This document shows, in pieces, positions 1 to 9,025 of a stretch of DNA of 64,000 bases (positions are counted from its first letter, which is position 1; every line of letters begins with the position of its first letter). Under the pieces are notes generated by a model. The model made no database searches. It saw nothing but the letters and a program-made list of their open reading frames with translations, and had not been told where the DNA came from. Source of the DNA: Parvularcula sp038749595 (GTDB lineage Bacteria; Pseudomonadota; Alphaproteobacteria; Caulobacterales; Parvularculaceae); the NCBI GenBank assembly GCA_038749595.1, contig JBCDHW010000004.1:124001-188000 (forward strand), in the 5' to 3' direction. Position numbers and translations under genes: made by a program.

Positions 1-1
1 T

Positions 2-1123
2 AACAACATTTTGATCTCACGCCGACAGGACGCTCTCGGAATATTCGATGACATCACCGGGCTCGCTTTCTCGGGGAATATTTCTGACACGGACTATTTT
101 CTTCCAATCGGAGCTAAGACGACGCCATCGCTCCAGCTCGTCCGAAACGCCGCAGGCTTGCTCTACCCAAATCAGCAAGGACCGATCAGCAAAAAAGGTG
201 CGCCCACGGATCTCCGGGTGACATCACGCGATGATGTGGGACCAAAGTTTTATGAAAAACCAGTCGTTGAACTGACCGAAAGCAATGGTGAGATTCGAAA
301 TGTCGGAGCATCCGAGCAATCGGTTCGCAAAGCGCTCGAAGCCGCATCCCCGGGCGACACGCTGGTCTTGCCGCCTAGAACATTCGCCGTTTCAGAACCC
401 TTTTTCATTGACAAACCGATCACAATACGAGGCCGTTCACGGTTCGGTAAACGCACGACCATCATCGGCTTGAATGGTCTGTTCCGCATACGGTCCGGTG
501 CTGACCTTACTGTCAAAAACGTCCGACTAGAGCAAAGAAGTGAGCGTGCAGCGCTGTTCCACGCAATCGGAAAAAGCTACACCGGTTCGTTTCAGTTAAA
601 ACTCGACCGAGTGAAAGCCTTCGGCAGCCGTGACTTACAAAGCGCCGCGGCCTTGCTCTCAGCGGATCCTGAAACCTTCGCATCGTCAATTGAAATCAGT
701 GACTTAGAACTCAGCCGATGGCCTGGAGATGTCATCAATCTTGACGCCCGAGGCCGCGAGGGTTGGTATTTATCAGATCACTTATCAATCATCGATAGTG
801 TGTTCACGGATATAAGTGGATCACTCGTTATCTTTGGTCGTGACGGGCGCGACGAAAGTACATTCGGTCCTCGTTTTACACTGACAAAATCAACCTTGAC
901 CAACGTCGCGAGTGATGGTGCCGCTATTGTCCTGTCTGGGATCGACGGCGTTGACTTCACCGGCAATTCTATAGCCACCTCCGGTTCGATTGACATCAAG
1001 CGCCGGGTGCTTGGCTATCCTTTCGCGATTAATGGCAATAAAAGTGATGGTTCCGCATCTCTCAGTCTTATCGATGTTCACGATCAGCCAATGGCGGCAA
1101 CGCTCGATGCAGGTCTAAAATGA
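2..1123 (+). CDS. PL6-family alginate lyase, C-terminal part (5' end outside window)
   Basis: The reading frame is open from the first codons of the window, so the gene begins upstream and only about the last 373 residues are visible. The protein is a string of short beta-strand repeats typical of a right-handed parallel beta-helix, with a second helix-like region after about residue 90 (N-E-x-R-N-V-G-A-S then a P-G-D-T-L-V-L-P turn), as in two-domain PL6 (chondroitinase B/alginate lyase) enzymes. PL6 enzymes cleave alginate by beta-elimination; the catalytic helix is probably in the missing half. Its TGA overlaps the ATG of the downstream PL17 lyase (ATGA), so the two are translationally coupled and probably act in sequence. 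Family assignment is by fold pattern and context; other beta-helix lyases remain possible. Confidence 0.72.
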   Translation, partial: NNILISRRQDALGIFDDITGLAFSGNISDTDYFLPIGAKTTPSLQLVRNAAGLLYPNQQGPISKKGAPTDLRVTSRDDVGPKFYEKPVVELTESNGEIRNVGASEQSVRKALEAASPGDTLVLPPRTFAVSEPFFIDKPITIRGRSRFGKRTTIIGLNGLFRIRSGADLTVKNVRLEQRSERAALFHAIGKSYTGSFQLKLDRVKAFGSRDLQSAAALLSADPETFASSIEISDLELSRWPGDVINLDARGREGWYLSDHLSIIDSVFTDISGSLVIFGRDGRDESTFGPRFTLTKSTLTNVASDGAAIVLSGIDGVDFTGNSIATSGSIDIKRRVLGYPFAINGNKSDGSASLSLIDVHDQPMAATLDAGLK

Positions 1124-3285
1124 TCCGTACACTCGCCGCTCTTTCGCTCATTTGGCTATGTCAGTACCAAGCCAAAGCGCAGCCAAGCCTCGCGCTCACG
1201 ACCGAAGCCATTGAACGCATTTCCGTGGCCGATAATCTGCCTCCGTTGTTTGAAGCTGCCTTATCCGACGCCGAGAAGCGCGTAACACGGAGTATTGGTG
1301 AGGGGATTATCGTCCCTATGCCAAAGGACCCGGGCGGCGGCTATACCCATGAAAGGCATAAAGAAAATTATAAGGTTATCAAGGATGCTGGGATCCTTTA
1401 TCGCCTGACAGGTCGCGCCGAGTTCCTGGCGCATGCGGAGAAAATACTTCATGCATACGCAGATATGTATAAGGAGCTTCCGCTCCATCCAAAGCGAAAG
1501 AACCAAGCGCCAGGTCGTTTGTTTTGGCAGAGCCTGAATGAATCTGTCTGGCTGGTTTACGTTGCTCAAGGCTACGACGCGATCAGAGACGACTTGAGCG
1601 AGGCATCACGTGAACGGATCGAACGCGAACTGCTTCGTCCCGTAGCTGAGTTTTTGTCCACGGGTTCGCGTTCAACATTTCAACGCATCCACAACCACGG
1701 CACTTGGGCTGCCGCCGCCGTCGGTATGACAGGCTATGCCCTGAATGATGAATCGCTCGTTGAACGAGCGTTGTACGGATTGGATGGGGACGGTAGCGCG
1801 GGATATCTGAAGCAGCTCGACGAACTCTTCTCTCCGGACGGTTATTATACGGAGGGGCCGTACTATCAGCGGTATGCGTTGATGCCGTTTATCCTCTTTG
1901 CACAAACGATTGAGGACAATGAACCGGAGCGACGCATTTTTGCCTATCGTGATGGCATCTTGGAAAAGGCGATCACGGCAACGATCCAGCAGAGTTATGC
2001 CGGACGATTTTTCCCGATCAACGATGCGATCAAGGAAAAAGGCCTGGATACGAAGGAACTCGTCTACGGCGTAGCGATTGCTTTTGGACAATCCTCCGAC
2101 CCAGGATTGCTTTCGATCGCTGAGGAACAAGGCATCACGGTTCTGACAAATGAGGGCTTTCAATTGGCGCGTGCGTTGTACGAGCGCGGCAGCCAGGCCT
2201 TTGAATTCAAGACGCAAATACTCCGCGATGGTTCCAACGGTGATCAAGGCGGCTTGGCAGTTTTGCGCCTCGGTGAAGGACCCATGAGTCAGGCGCTCGT
2301 GGCCAAGCACACCGGTCAGGGGATGGGGCACGGCCACTTTGATAAGCTTTCGCTCTTGCTTTATGATAATGGCGACGAGATTTTGACCGACTATGGAGCG
2401 GCTCGGTTTCTCAACGTTCCGTCCAAAGAAGGGGGAAGGTATCTTCCCGAAAATACGACGTGGGCGAAGCAGTCGGTTGCCCACAACACTATCGTTTTGG
2501 GCGGGGAAAGCCACTTTGGAGGCGACTGGAAACGTGGTCAGGAAAGCTGGCCGACGATCGACTTTTTCGAAAGTTCTGAACGCGTCAATGTGATCGCGGC
2601 GACCGTCGACGATGCTTACCCAGATGCTGTGATCAGCCGCACAACATTTCAAGTGTTGACGGAAAAAAGCGATGGCCCGATCATCATCGACGTTGCCGAC
2701 GTTCAGTCTGCCAAACAAACCTCCATTGACGTTCCGTACTATTTTTCCGGACAGCTGACGGACAGCAGCCTTCAGTTTGTTCGTTCTCAGAATTCCCTTA
2801 AACCTTTGGGTACGGAGAATGGATACCAACATCTTTGGTGCGAAGCGACAACGCAGGCTCCGACGGGTAGCGCGCATTTTACTTGGCTCACGGGAACGCG
2901 CTTTTATTCGTACCACAGCCTTTCGTCGGAGCCGGGATCGTTCACCATCGTTCGTACCGGTGCGAATGATCCAGACTTCAATTTGCGCAACGAGCCAGGG
3001 ATCATCTTCCGCATCAACAGTGCGGACGAAGCGCAATTTATCTCAGTTTTTGAAGGGCATGGACTGTACGACGCAGCGCAAGAAATAACCCGAGAGAGCG
3101 AATCTCGTATCGCGTCGATCGCCACGAGCCGCTCGTCATCCGCACAAGTCATTGTACTGAGCTTTAAGGAAGGCGGGAAGCTTGCGATTGGCTTAGCTAA
3201 CGAGGCACACGAAGGTGCGACGCACACTGTTCTTCACGATGGCCGCTCATTCACATGGGATGGCTATTACGCAGTTTTCGAGTAA
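1120..3285 (+). CDS. PL17 oligoalginate lyase (heparinase II/III-like), exported
   Basis: A 721-aa protein with an N-terminal signal peptide (hydrophobic stretch ending at AKAQ, about residue 21). An (alpha/alpha) toroid follows, then a heparinase II/III beta-sandwich. PL17 landmarks are visible: DPGGGYTHE near residue 70, the Asn-His pair in IHNHG (N192-H193) and the tyrosines of GYYTEGPYY (242-249). GHGHFDKLS (H404, H406) matches the metal-binding and catalytic region. Length fits the PL17 family (about 700-740 aa). Known PL17 enzymes act exolytically on alginate oligomers and release the monomer that becomes DEH. The start overlaps the upstream PL6 stop by 4 nt. The gene ends 20 nt before the convergent KDG kinase. 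Substrate assignment is from family and neighbours and is fairly secure. Confidence 0.87.
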   Translation: MIRTLAALSLIWLCQYQAKAQPSLALTTEAIERISVADNLPPLFEAALSDAEKRVTRSIGEGIIVPMPKDPGGGYTHERHKENYKVIKDAGILYRLTGRAEFLAHAEKILHAYADMYKELPLHPKRKNQAPGRLFWQSLNESVWLVYVAQGYDAIRDDLSEASRERIERELLRPVAEFLSTGSRSTFQRIHNHGTWAAAAVGMTGYALNDESLVERALYGLDGDGSAGYLKQLDELFSPDGYYTEGPYYQRYALMPFILFAQTIEDNEPERRIFAYRDGILEKAITATIQQSYAGRFFPINDAIKEKGLDTKELVYGVAIAFGQSSDPGLLSIAEEQGITVLTNEGFQLARALYERGSQAFEFKTQILRDGSNGDQGGLAVLRLGEGPMSQALVAKHTGQGMGHGHFDKLSLLLYDNGDEILTDYGAARFLNVPSKEGGRYLPENTTWAKQSVAHNTIVLGGESHFGGDWKRGQESWPTIDFFESSERVNVIAATVDDAYPDAVISRTTFQVLTEKSDGPIIIDVADVQSAKQTSIDVPYYFSGQLTDSSLQFVRSQNSLKPLGTENGYQHLWCEATTQAPTGSAHFTWLTGTRFYSYHSLSSEPGSFTIVRTGANDPDFNLRNEPGIIFRINSADEAQFISVFEGHGLYDAAQEITRESESRIASIATSRSSSAQVIVLSFKEGGKLAIGLANEAHEGATHTVLHDGRSFTWDGYYAVFE

Positions 3286-3305
3286 TGGCGTCTGAGGGTC
3301 ACGTT

Positions 3306-4196
3306 TTATGAATTGCGCGGCAATAAGGCGCCAGAGACCGAAAGCACCTTTGCCGCCAGCTGGTGGCCGAATCGTACGGAGGTTGTTTTATCAGCGCCGG
3401 TCAACTGCGCAGCGATATAGGCTGCGTTGAAGCTGTCGCCAGCCCCCGTCGTATCCGTCGGTGTCACGACCGTTTGCGGTGCCACCCACCCCGTCTCAGC
3501 GATAAAAGCACCTTTGGCGCCGTGCTTGACGATCACTTCGTCAGCACCCAGAGCGCGGTGGCGGTCGGCTGTTGCTTCTGGCGATGCGTCCCCGAAGAGG
3601 GCGGCTTCGTCGTCGAATGTCGGAAGCGACCACGTCGCCAACGACGTTGCACGCTCCATCGCAGCCTGGGCGACGGCAGCGCTGCTCCAGTTTCTCGGCC
3701 GGTAGTTGGGGTCAAAAACAGTGCACAGGCCTTCCGTCTTGCGTTTTTCGAGAACACGCAAGAGCTCATCACGGACGTCCTCCGTATACAGCGACAGCGT
3801 AATCCCTGAGAGGTAAAGCAGCTTCGTTTCCAGAAGCGCGCTGCGCACTGTCTCCGCTTTTGCTGAGGAAAAAAGTGCGCGTACGGCGCTTTCAGAGCGC
3901 CAATACGTGAACGACCGCTCGCCGTCTTCGTCAAGCTCGATGGCGTAAACACCGAGGGCGCGGTCGGGAACGCGGGCCACCAAATCCGTAGCGATTCCCT
4001 CGGCTTGCAACGCTTGCGTCAGCCGCTGACTGAAGGGACAGGCGCCAATCGCGGTGGCATAAGCAACAGAAATGCCGGCGCGCGCCAAGTAAACGGCGGT
4101 GTTGAAAGTATCCCCCGCAATTGAAAGGCGACAGCGTTCCGGCTCGAGCCCCGAGAGCTCCAACATCGCTTCGCCGAAGCTTACGACGTCCGCCAT
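3306..4196 (-). CDS. kdgK: 2-keto-3-deoxygluconate kinase (PfkB family)
   Basis: A 296-aa PfkB/ribokinase-family sugar kinase. The N-terminal substrate-binding signature (VVSFGEAMLEL, then GDTFNTAVYLARAG) and the C-terminal ATP-binding signature DTTGAGDSFNAA with the catalytic Asp are intact. It would phosphorylate KDG to KDPG in the cytoplasm, the step after DEH reduction in alginate or uronate catabolism. The open frame extends further upstream into the TRAP permease gene. The start is placed at the ATG at 4196, 2 nt after the dctM stop, because the PfkB fold begins there. It is the last gene of the kduD-dctP-dctQ-dctM-kdgK operon. A KDPG aldolase is not in the window and must be elsewhere. 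Confidence 0.85.
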   Translation of the reverse strand: MADVVSFGEAMLELSGLEPERCRLSIAGDTFNTAVYLARAGISVAYATAIGACPFSQRLTQALQAEGIATDLVARVPDRALGVYAIELDEDGERSFTYWRSESAVRALFSSAKAETVRSALLETKLLYLSGITLSLYTEDVRDELLRVLEKRKTEGLCTVFDPNYRPRNWSSAAVAQAAMERATSLATWSLPTFDDEAALFGDASPEATADRHRALGADEVIVKHGAKGAFIAETGWVAPQTVVTPTDTTGAGDSFNAAYIAAQLTGADKTTSVRFGHQLAAKVLSVSGALLPRNS

Positions 4197-4198
4197 CT

Positions 4199-5470
4199 TC
4201 ACCCGACCAACGCCAAAGAGATTTGCGGGATATAGGCGACAATCAGAAGACTGATGATCAGTGCGAGATAGAACGGCCACATCGATTTGACCGTCTCTTC
4301 CATCCGGATTTTACCGACGGCTGACGCAACAAACAGAACGGTCCCAACCGGCGGCGTGATGAGGCCGATGCCAAGCGCGAGCATCATGATGATCCCGAAA
4401 TGTACAGGATCCATTCCAATCGCTTGCATCACCGGCAGAAAGATCGGTGTAACGATAATAATCAACGGCGCCATGTCCATGAACGTGCCCAACAGTAACA
4501 GACAGACGAGCACCATCGCAATGATCAAAATCGGCGAGTCGGTCACGCCGAGGATCAGGTCGGAGAGCATTCGCGGCGCTTCGAGAAGAGCCAGAAGCCA
4601 GCCGAACGCTGCGGCTGAGCCGATGATCAGCATGATCATGGACGTGGTCTTGGCGGCGTTGACCACAGCCGCTTGGAACTGAGCGATGCCGAGAGAGCGG
4701 TAGACGACGACGCCAATGATCAGTGTATAGACGATGGCCACCGCAGAGCTTTCTGTCGGCGTGAAAACGCCGCCGAGGATCCCAACGACAATGATCACGG
4801 CCGTCATGAGCCCGGGAAGGGCACTGATCGCCGAGGTAATCAGTACCCGGACGCCAGGGAAATCACCTTTGGGATAGCCTTTGCGCGCGGCGATGATCGA
4901 TACAGTGACCATCAAAACCGCTGCGCAGAGAAGACCCGGCAGAATTCCCGCAACGAACAGGTCGCCGATTGAGATCGAAATCCCCGAGGCCGCAGCATAG
5001 ATGATCATGTTATGGCTTGGCGGGATGATCAGTCCAAGGATCGCCGCCGCCGACGTGACGTTGACCGAGAACGCGCGATCATAGCCGCGCTCCTCCATGA
5101 TCGGGATCATCGTCGAGCCGATGGCTGAAACGCTGGCGATGGCGGACCCTGAGACGGCGCCAAACATCATCGACGCGCCGATGTCGACATGGCCTAAACC
5201 GCCGCGGATTCGACCAAAAATCCCCTCGGCAACCCGGATCAACCGGGCGGCGATGCCCGTTTGGGTCATGAGATCGCCAGCAAAGATGAAAAACGGGATG
5301 GCCATCAGTGTAAAGACATCAATGCCAGCAGAAAGGCGCTGGACCGCGACCAAAGGGTTCAAGCCGAGGATCGCAAAGACGACCATCGAAGAGATGAGAA
5401 GCGCGAACGCCACGGGTACGCCGATGACCAAAAGGCCCAAAAGGGTGGCGAAGAGGATGATCAGTTCCAC
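4199..5470 (-). CDS. dctM: TRAP transporter large permease (DctM)
   Basis: A 423-aa, very hydrophobic protein with about 12 predicted membrane segments, the usual size and topology of DctM/SiaM large subunits. It forms the ion-coupled channel of a tripartite transporter with DctQ and DctP. Family-like motifs include SGSAIASVSAIGS, a helical hairpin with GLIIPPSHNMIIY, and a second, pseudo-symmetric GLITPPVG near the C-terminus. The longest frame starts inside dctQ, but the family N-terminus (VELIILFATLLG) begins at a GTG at 5470, just after the dctQ stop, so that start is used. It is likely translationally coupled to dctQ. The substrate is inferred as a uronate-type acid sugar because the operon also encodes a KduD-type reductase and KDG kinase. 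Confidence 0.88.
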   Translation of the reverse strand: MELIILFATLLGLLVIGVPVAFALLISSMVVFAILGLNPLVAVQRLSAGIDVFTLMAIPFFIFAGDLMTQTGIAARLIRVAEGIFGRIRGGLGHVDIGASMMFGAVSGSAIASVSAIGSTMIPIMEERGYDRAFSVNVTSAAAILGLIIPPSHNMIIYAAASGISISIGDLFVAGILPGLLCAAVLMVTVSIIAARKGYPKGDFPGVRVLITSAISALPGLMTAVIIVVGILGGVFTPTESSAVAIVYTLIIGVVVYRSLGIAQFQAAVVNAAKTTSMIMLIIGSAAAFGWLLALLEAPRMLSDLILGVTDSPILIIAMVLVCLLLLGTFMDMAPLIIIVTPIFLPVMQAIGMDPVHFGIIMMLALGIGLITPPVGTVLFVASAVGKIRMEETVKSMWPFYLALIISLLIVAYIPQISLALVG

Positions 5471-5471
5471 G

Positions 5472-5951
5472 CTAGACGCTTGTTTCTTCTGTTTGCTGAC
5501 CAAAGCCGGCAAGGTTGGCGACAGAGAAGAGTGTGATCATCAAGCCCGAGCAGGGGAGCGGGAGCAGCGCCAAGCCGCGCGGTATGCCGAGGGATGGGAT
5601 GGCAAACCCCCACAGAGCAGAAGTCAGTTCATAGCCAGCGAGGAGAATCACGATCCCGCAGGCCGCTACCGCCACATGGGTTGCCGCCACGGCCAGCGAT
5701 GAAAGCGGCTTGGGCAGTGCGTCGCGGATCGCAAGAATGCAAATGTGGAAGTTGAGCCGCACCCCCGCCGCTGCACCGAAAAAGACCAAATAAGCCAAGA
5801 GGACGAGGGACAACCGTTCCGACCATGCGGGGCTCGCGTTAAAGCCGTACCGCGCGACCACCTGATAGCTGATGATCGCCGTCATGGTGACCAAGCACGT
5901 CGCCGCGAGAAGCACGGCCAGATGCGCGAGTCGATCGAGAAACCGCCTCAT
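5472..5951 (-). CDS. dctQ: TRAP transporter small permease (DctQ)
   Basis: A 159-aa membrane protein with four predicted transmembrane helices. It has the DctQ-type motif around RYGFNASPAWSERLS between helices 1 and 2, where a conserved W-x-E sits in nearly all DctQ proteins. It pairs with DctM to form the membrane domain of the transporter. Its ATG lies 2 nt after the stop of dctP and its TAG is followed almost at once by the GTG of dctM, so the three subunits are tightly coupled. Length is normal for the family. Confidence 0.88.
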   Translation of the reverse strand: MRRFLDRLAHLAVLLAATCLVTMTAIISYQVVARYGFNASPAWSERLSLVLLAYLVFFGAAAGVRLNFHICILAIRDALPKPLSSLAVAATHVAVAACGIVILLAGYELTSALWGFAIPSLGIPRGLALLPLPCSGLMITLFSVANLAGFGQQTEETSV

Positions 5952-5953
5952 CG

Positions 5954-6961
5954 TCAGACCTCGGTCCGATTAATCTGGGCAAGGAAGGGTTTTAGGTCAT
6001 CGGTCACAAAGTGGTCGTAGATCGGTTGCATGCGATCCCGGAAGGGTGCGGGGTCTATGTCGGACGTGATTGTACCGCCACTGGCGATGAGGGTCGCCTT
6101 CGCATCGGCAACGCTTGCGTCCCACAGGCTGCGCATCACCCGCACCGATTCCCGGGCAGCTTCTTGGATCAATTCCTGGTCGGCAGGCGAAAAGCTCTCC
6201 CAAGTGCGCAGGCTCATGATCAGCATATCGGGCGTCATGAAGTGCTGCGTTTCTGAAAAATGGGGCGCGGCTTCATAATGCCGTGTACTGATATAGGCAG
6301 GCCAATTGTTCTCGGCGCCGTCAATCACATTTTGCACAAGGCCTTGGAAAACCTCGTTGAAATTCATGGGAGTAGGGTTCGCGCCGAGGGCTCGTATCGT
6401 GGCGATATAGATGTCGGAATTCGGTACTCTGATCTTCAGGCCCTCAAGCGCCGCCGGATCGGGCACCGGCTGGTCCGTCGTATAAAATCCCCGTCCGCCC
6501 GTATCGTAGATTGCTACGCCGCGAAGATTTTGCTGCGTAAGCGACTGTAGAATAGCCTCGCCAACGGGGCCATCAGCCACCGCCCGCTGATGGGCGACCG
6601 ACCTGAAAAGAAACGGCAGGCTAAACAGCTTCGTGAGCGGAGCAATATTGTTCAGAGCTGCGGAGAACGTTCGTGTCAGATCGAGCCCACCGAACATAGC
6701 GATCTCAAGCGTGCTGCCTTCAGAGCCGAGTTGGCCGCCCGGGTAGAGTTTGACCGAGAGGCGGCCGCCCGTCTCCCGCTCAAGAAACGCGCCCATGAAC
6801 CGCACCGCTTCAACGGATGGGTATCCATCCGTTTGGGAGTCCGTTGCGAACAGCGTTCTCCCATCCGTTGAGACGTCCCCGGAGCATCCGGCAAGCGCAA
6901 GCGGTGCACCGGCGATGAAGCACCCCAATTCTCGGCGGCTAGCGGGCAAGCCAACCCCCAT
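5954..6961 (-). CDS. dctP: TRAP transporter substrate-binding protein (DctP), lipoprotein-type signal
   Basis: A 335-aa DctP/SiaP-type binding protein. The mature part shows the family order: GGQLGSEGSTLE near the first lobe, then LKIRVPNS, whose arginine normally binds the substrate carboxylate, and later a region around FNEVFQGLVQNVIDGAENN. The N-terminus carries a twin-arginine-like SRREL followed by a lipobox-like LALAGC, so the protein is probably a lipid-anchored periplasmic receptor. The frame continues far upstream, but that part overlaps the SDR gene in another frame. The ATG at 6961 gives the signal sequence and overlaps the SDR stop by 23 nt. No strong Shine-Dalgarno is visible, consistent with coupling. 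The ligand is likely an alginate-derived or other uronic acid. Confidence 0.85.
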   Translation of the reverse strand: MGVGLPASRRELGCFIAGAPLALAGCSGDVSTDGRTLFATDSQTDGYPSVEAVRFMGAFLERETGGRLSVKLYPGGQLGSEGSTLEIAMFGGLDLTRTFSAALNNIAPLTKLFSLPFLFRSVAHQRAVADGPVGEAILQSLTQQNLRGVAIYDTGGRGFYTTDQPVPDPAALEGLKIRVPNSDIYIATIRALGANPTPMNFNEVFQGLVQNVIDGAENNWPAYISTRHYEAAPHFSETQHFMTPDMLIMSLRTWESFSPADQELIQEAARESVRVMRSLWDASVADAKATLIASGGTITSDIDPAPFRDRMQPIYDHFVTDDLKPFLAQINRTEV

Positions 6962-7697
6962 CGATCGGTAGTGTGATGCCGTGGACGTAGTCCGACGCAG
7001 CCGAGGCAAGGAACACCACACCGCCCCCCAGGTCACCCGGTGCGCCCCACCTACCTGCCGGAATACGTTCAAGAATTTGGCGATTGCGGTCTTCGTCCGC
7101 CTGCAGAGCAGCCGTGTTGTTGGTGGCAAAATACCCCGGTGCAATTGCGTTGACGTTGATCTGCCGACCAGCCCATTCGTTCGCAAGCAGGCGGGTCAGC
7201 CCCATGATACCGCTCTTCGATGCGGTATACGAAGCAACGCGGATTCCGCCCTGATAGGACAGCATTGAGGCAACGTTGATAATCTTTCCGTGGACGTTGC
7301 GTTTGACGACCGAGGCGGAGAAGTCTTGGGACAAAAAGAAGAGCGCGCGAATATTGACGTTCATGACGTCATCCCAGTCGCGCTCGTCAAAGTCGAGCGC
7401 ATCGGAGCGCCGAATGATGCCAGCGTTATTGACGAGAATATCAGACGGTCCCGCTTCTTTCTCCGCCCGCGCAACCACCTCGCGAACAGCTGATTTGTCG
7501 AGCAAGTCGCTCCGGATATCCGTGAAGCGCCGCCCCGCTGCCTCGACAGCGTAACGCGTTTCGTCCGCAGGCGAACGACCCACCGCCACAATATCGGCGC
7601 CAGCTTCAGCAAGGGCGACGGCCATACCCTGGCCGAGCCCTGTGTTTGCGCCCGTGACGAGTGCCTGTTTTCCCGACAGGTCGAAAGGATTCGGCAC
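6939..7697 (-). CDS. kduD: SDR oxidoreductase, KduD/DEH-reductase type
   Basis: A 252-aa classical short-chain dehydrogenase. Visible features are the cofactor loop TGANTGLGQG, the NNAG motif, the catalytic serine in INVASMLSYQ and the YTASK catalytic pair. The N-terminus NPFDLSGKQALVTGAN is characteristic of KduD-like enzymes (2-dehydro-3-deoxy-D-gluconate 5-dehydrogenase). In alginate degraders, related SDRs reduce DEH to KDG. Given the PL6/PL17 lyases and KDG kinase nearby, DEH reduction is the likely role, although keturonate (pectin) metabolism fits the fold as well. The start is a GTG with a G-rich Shine-Dalgarno (GGGGGC) about 6 nt upstream. It is the first gene of the five-gene minus-strand operon. 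Confidence 0.82.
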   Translation of the reverse strand: MPNPFDLSGKQALVTGANTGLGQGMAVALAEAGADIVAVGRSPADETRYAVEAAGRRFTDIRSDLLDKSAVREVVARAEKEAGPSDILVNNAGIIRRSDALDFDERDWDDVMNVNIRALFFLSQDFSASVVKRNVHGKIINVASMLSYQGGIRVASYTASKSGIMGLTRLLANEWAGRQINVNAIAPGYFATNNTAALQADEDRNRQILERIPAGRWGAPGDLGGGVVFLASAASDYVHGITLPIDGGWLAR

Positions 7698-7978
7698 CGT
7701 TCGCCCCCTGTTTCCTCTACCTAACCGACCCAGCGCGGAGCGTTGGGCCGCTCTGGGTTCGCCTTGAACGGCTTACGTGACCAACCTCTCGCTGGCCGAT
7801 CTTTTGTTATTGGCGCGGATGATGCGCGCCCCCTCCATACCCACTGGTCTACGAAGTTGGCAAGGCAGGTGTGTAGTCCAATACAGCTGCGCTGGTGCTC
7901 AGGTTTTCCGACGCAATTGCCGACGGTGGGATGCAATCCCCCGACTAGAACGCAATTACCTTGTAAAGTCCGTGACTT
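7698..7978. other. 281-bp intergenic gap with no gene
   Basis: This gap lies upstream of the kduD-dct-kdgK operon and downstream of the hydratase gene, both on the minus strand. Frames in it are short and look like noise. It should contain the promoter of the operon. I see no convincing -35/-10 pair, operator palindrome or terminator. Confidence 0.4.
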
Positions 7979-8779
7979 CTAGCGTGGCTCGATGGCTGCG
8001 AGGCGGAGCGATATTGCGCGCATACCCTCAAAAGAAACTTCCGCTGTAGCACCGACACTGGCTTGGTGCACGCCGGTGACCGCTCCTGTGGAAACGAAGG
8101 TGCCCTTTGGGAGTGTGATCCCGCGAGCGGCGCAGTTCTTCAGAAGGAACCGAAAGGCGCCGATCGCTCCGTCTTCAAGAGGTGCCAGAGGCGCCGTGCC
8201 GATCGTCGCGCCGTCAATGCTGACCGTCATCGTGCGGCCCGCGATGGCGGGGCCCCAATCGTCGATCGGATCGCCGACGATCAACGCTGCGTTGTTGCCA
8301 AAATCGCTGATCACCGACGGTGGACCAAGGTCATTGATCGCGCCGAGGGGACTTGAAGCGAGCTCCACTCCGATGAACGCTGAAGGGACAGCGGCGACCA
8401 CTTCGTCCGAGTCTGCATCAAGCGAACCCGGCGGGATATCTCGGTCCGTTTGCAGAACAATTTCCCCTTCGACCGCCGCGAAGCCGCCATCGAAAACCGG
8501 AATTTCGATGACGGTGTCTCCCGCTTGATGGACGGTCCGCCGAAAAATTGGACCCGAAACACGGCTTTCCCCAAATTTCTCCTGAAGATGTGACGGGATC
8601 CCGCCTACTTTCCAGCCAGCCACCGCGTCGGCCCACGCTGCGATGGATAGATCCTGGATTGCGTAGGCATCTGAGAGGGTTGCGGGGAGTTCTCCGGGGA
8701 AGTCGCTGAGCGGCGTAGCGGTCAACCGCGCCGCAATGAAGCGCTCAGAGATCGATTGAAGCGAGCTGGTCCCGGACAT
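7979..8779 (-). CDS. 2-keto-4-pentenoate hydratase / fumarylacetoacetase-fold protein
   Basis: A 266-aa protein of the FAH/MhpD superfamily (cytoplasmic hydratases or decarboxylases acting on 2-oxo acids with a bound divalent metal). Typical features are an early AWKVGG motif and the metal-site region AAVEGEIVLQ (two acidic residues). A late F-V-S-T-G-A-V-T-G segment resembles the family's P-G-D-x-I-x-T-G loop. The start is the ATG at 8779, preceded by a strong AAGGAG Shine-Dalgarno; the longer frame upstream has no support. It lies between the DEH/KDG operon and a divergent beta-helix gene, so a role on a keto-acid breakdown product of a uronic polysaccharide is plausible but unproven. Aromatic catabolism genes, the family's usual context, are absent. 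Confidence 0.72.
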   Translation of the reverse strand: MSGTSSLQSISERFIAARLTATPLSDFPGELPATLSDAYAIQDLSIAAWADAVAGWKVGGIPSHLQEKFGESRVSGPIFRRTVHQAGDTVIEIPVFDGGFAAVEGEIVLQTDRDIPPGSLDADSDEVVAAVPSAFIGVELASSPLGAINDLGPPSVISDFGNNAALIVGDPIDDWGPAIAGRTMTVSIDGATIGTAPLAPLEDGAIGAFRFLLKNCAARGITLPKGTFVSTGAVTGVHQASVGATAEVSFEGMRAISLRLAAIEPR

Positions 8780-8810
8780 AATGCGGCTCCTTTTTTTCGC
8801 CCCGTACAGA

Positions 8811-8830
8811 GTTTGTTCTTGGTCACAAAC
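8811..8830. promoter_or_regulatory. Inverted repeat, candidate operator
   Basis: A 6-bp perfect inverted repeat, GTTTGT and ACAAAC separated by 8 nt, lies 31 bp upstream of the hydratase start in the divergent region shared with the beta-helix gene. Its position and symmetry suit a dimeric repressor of the GntR or LacI type. No regulator gene is in the window, so the assignment is inference. Confidence 0.3.
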
Positions 8831-8888
8831 GAAAATTATCAGTCCGGTGAGAGCTGCAACCTCGCGATTGTCGTGCCGCACCAGCAGA

Positions 8889-8910
8889 TGCACATTTCAA
8901 GTGTTGTGCA
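8889..8910. promoter_or_regulatory. Second inverted repeat in the same divergent region
   Basis: TGCACA and TGTGCA form a perfect 6-bp inverted repeat with a 10-nt spacer (22 bp in all), about 115 bp upstream of the beta-helix gene. Two dyads in one short divergent intergenic region support regulated expression, but each arm is short enough to arise by chance. Confidence 0.25.
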
Positions 8911-9025
8911 CGGAAGACTCCGCTCTGGCGAACGCAGCGAACCGCGTGACATCTCCGATTTTGCGATCTACCGTTTCCTGTCAGTTTCCGTCGAAGCGTC
9001 AACGCATCGATCCTGGGGGAGTACG

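Noticed and set aside
1672..3036. 454-aa minus-strand open frame opposite the PL17 gene
   Set aside because: It is antisense to a well-supported PL17 enzyme with complete motifs; the translation shows no family pattern and is Arg-rich, as expected from a GC-rich shadow frame.
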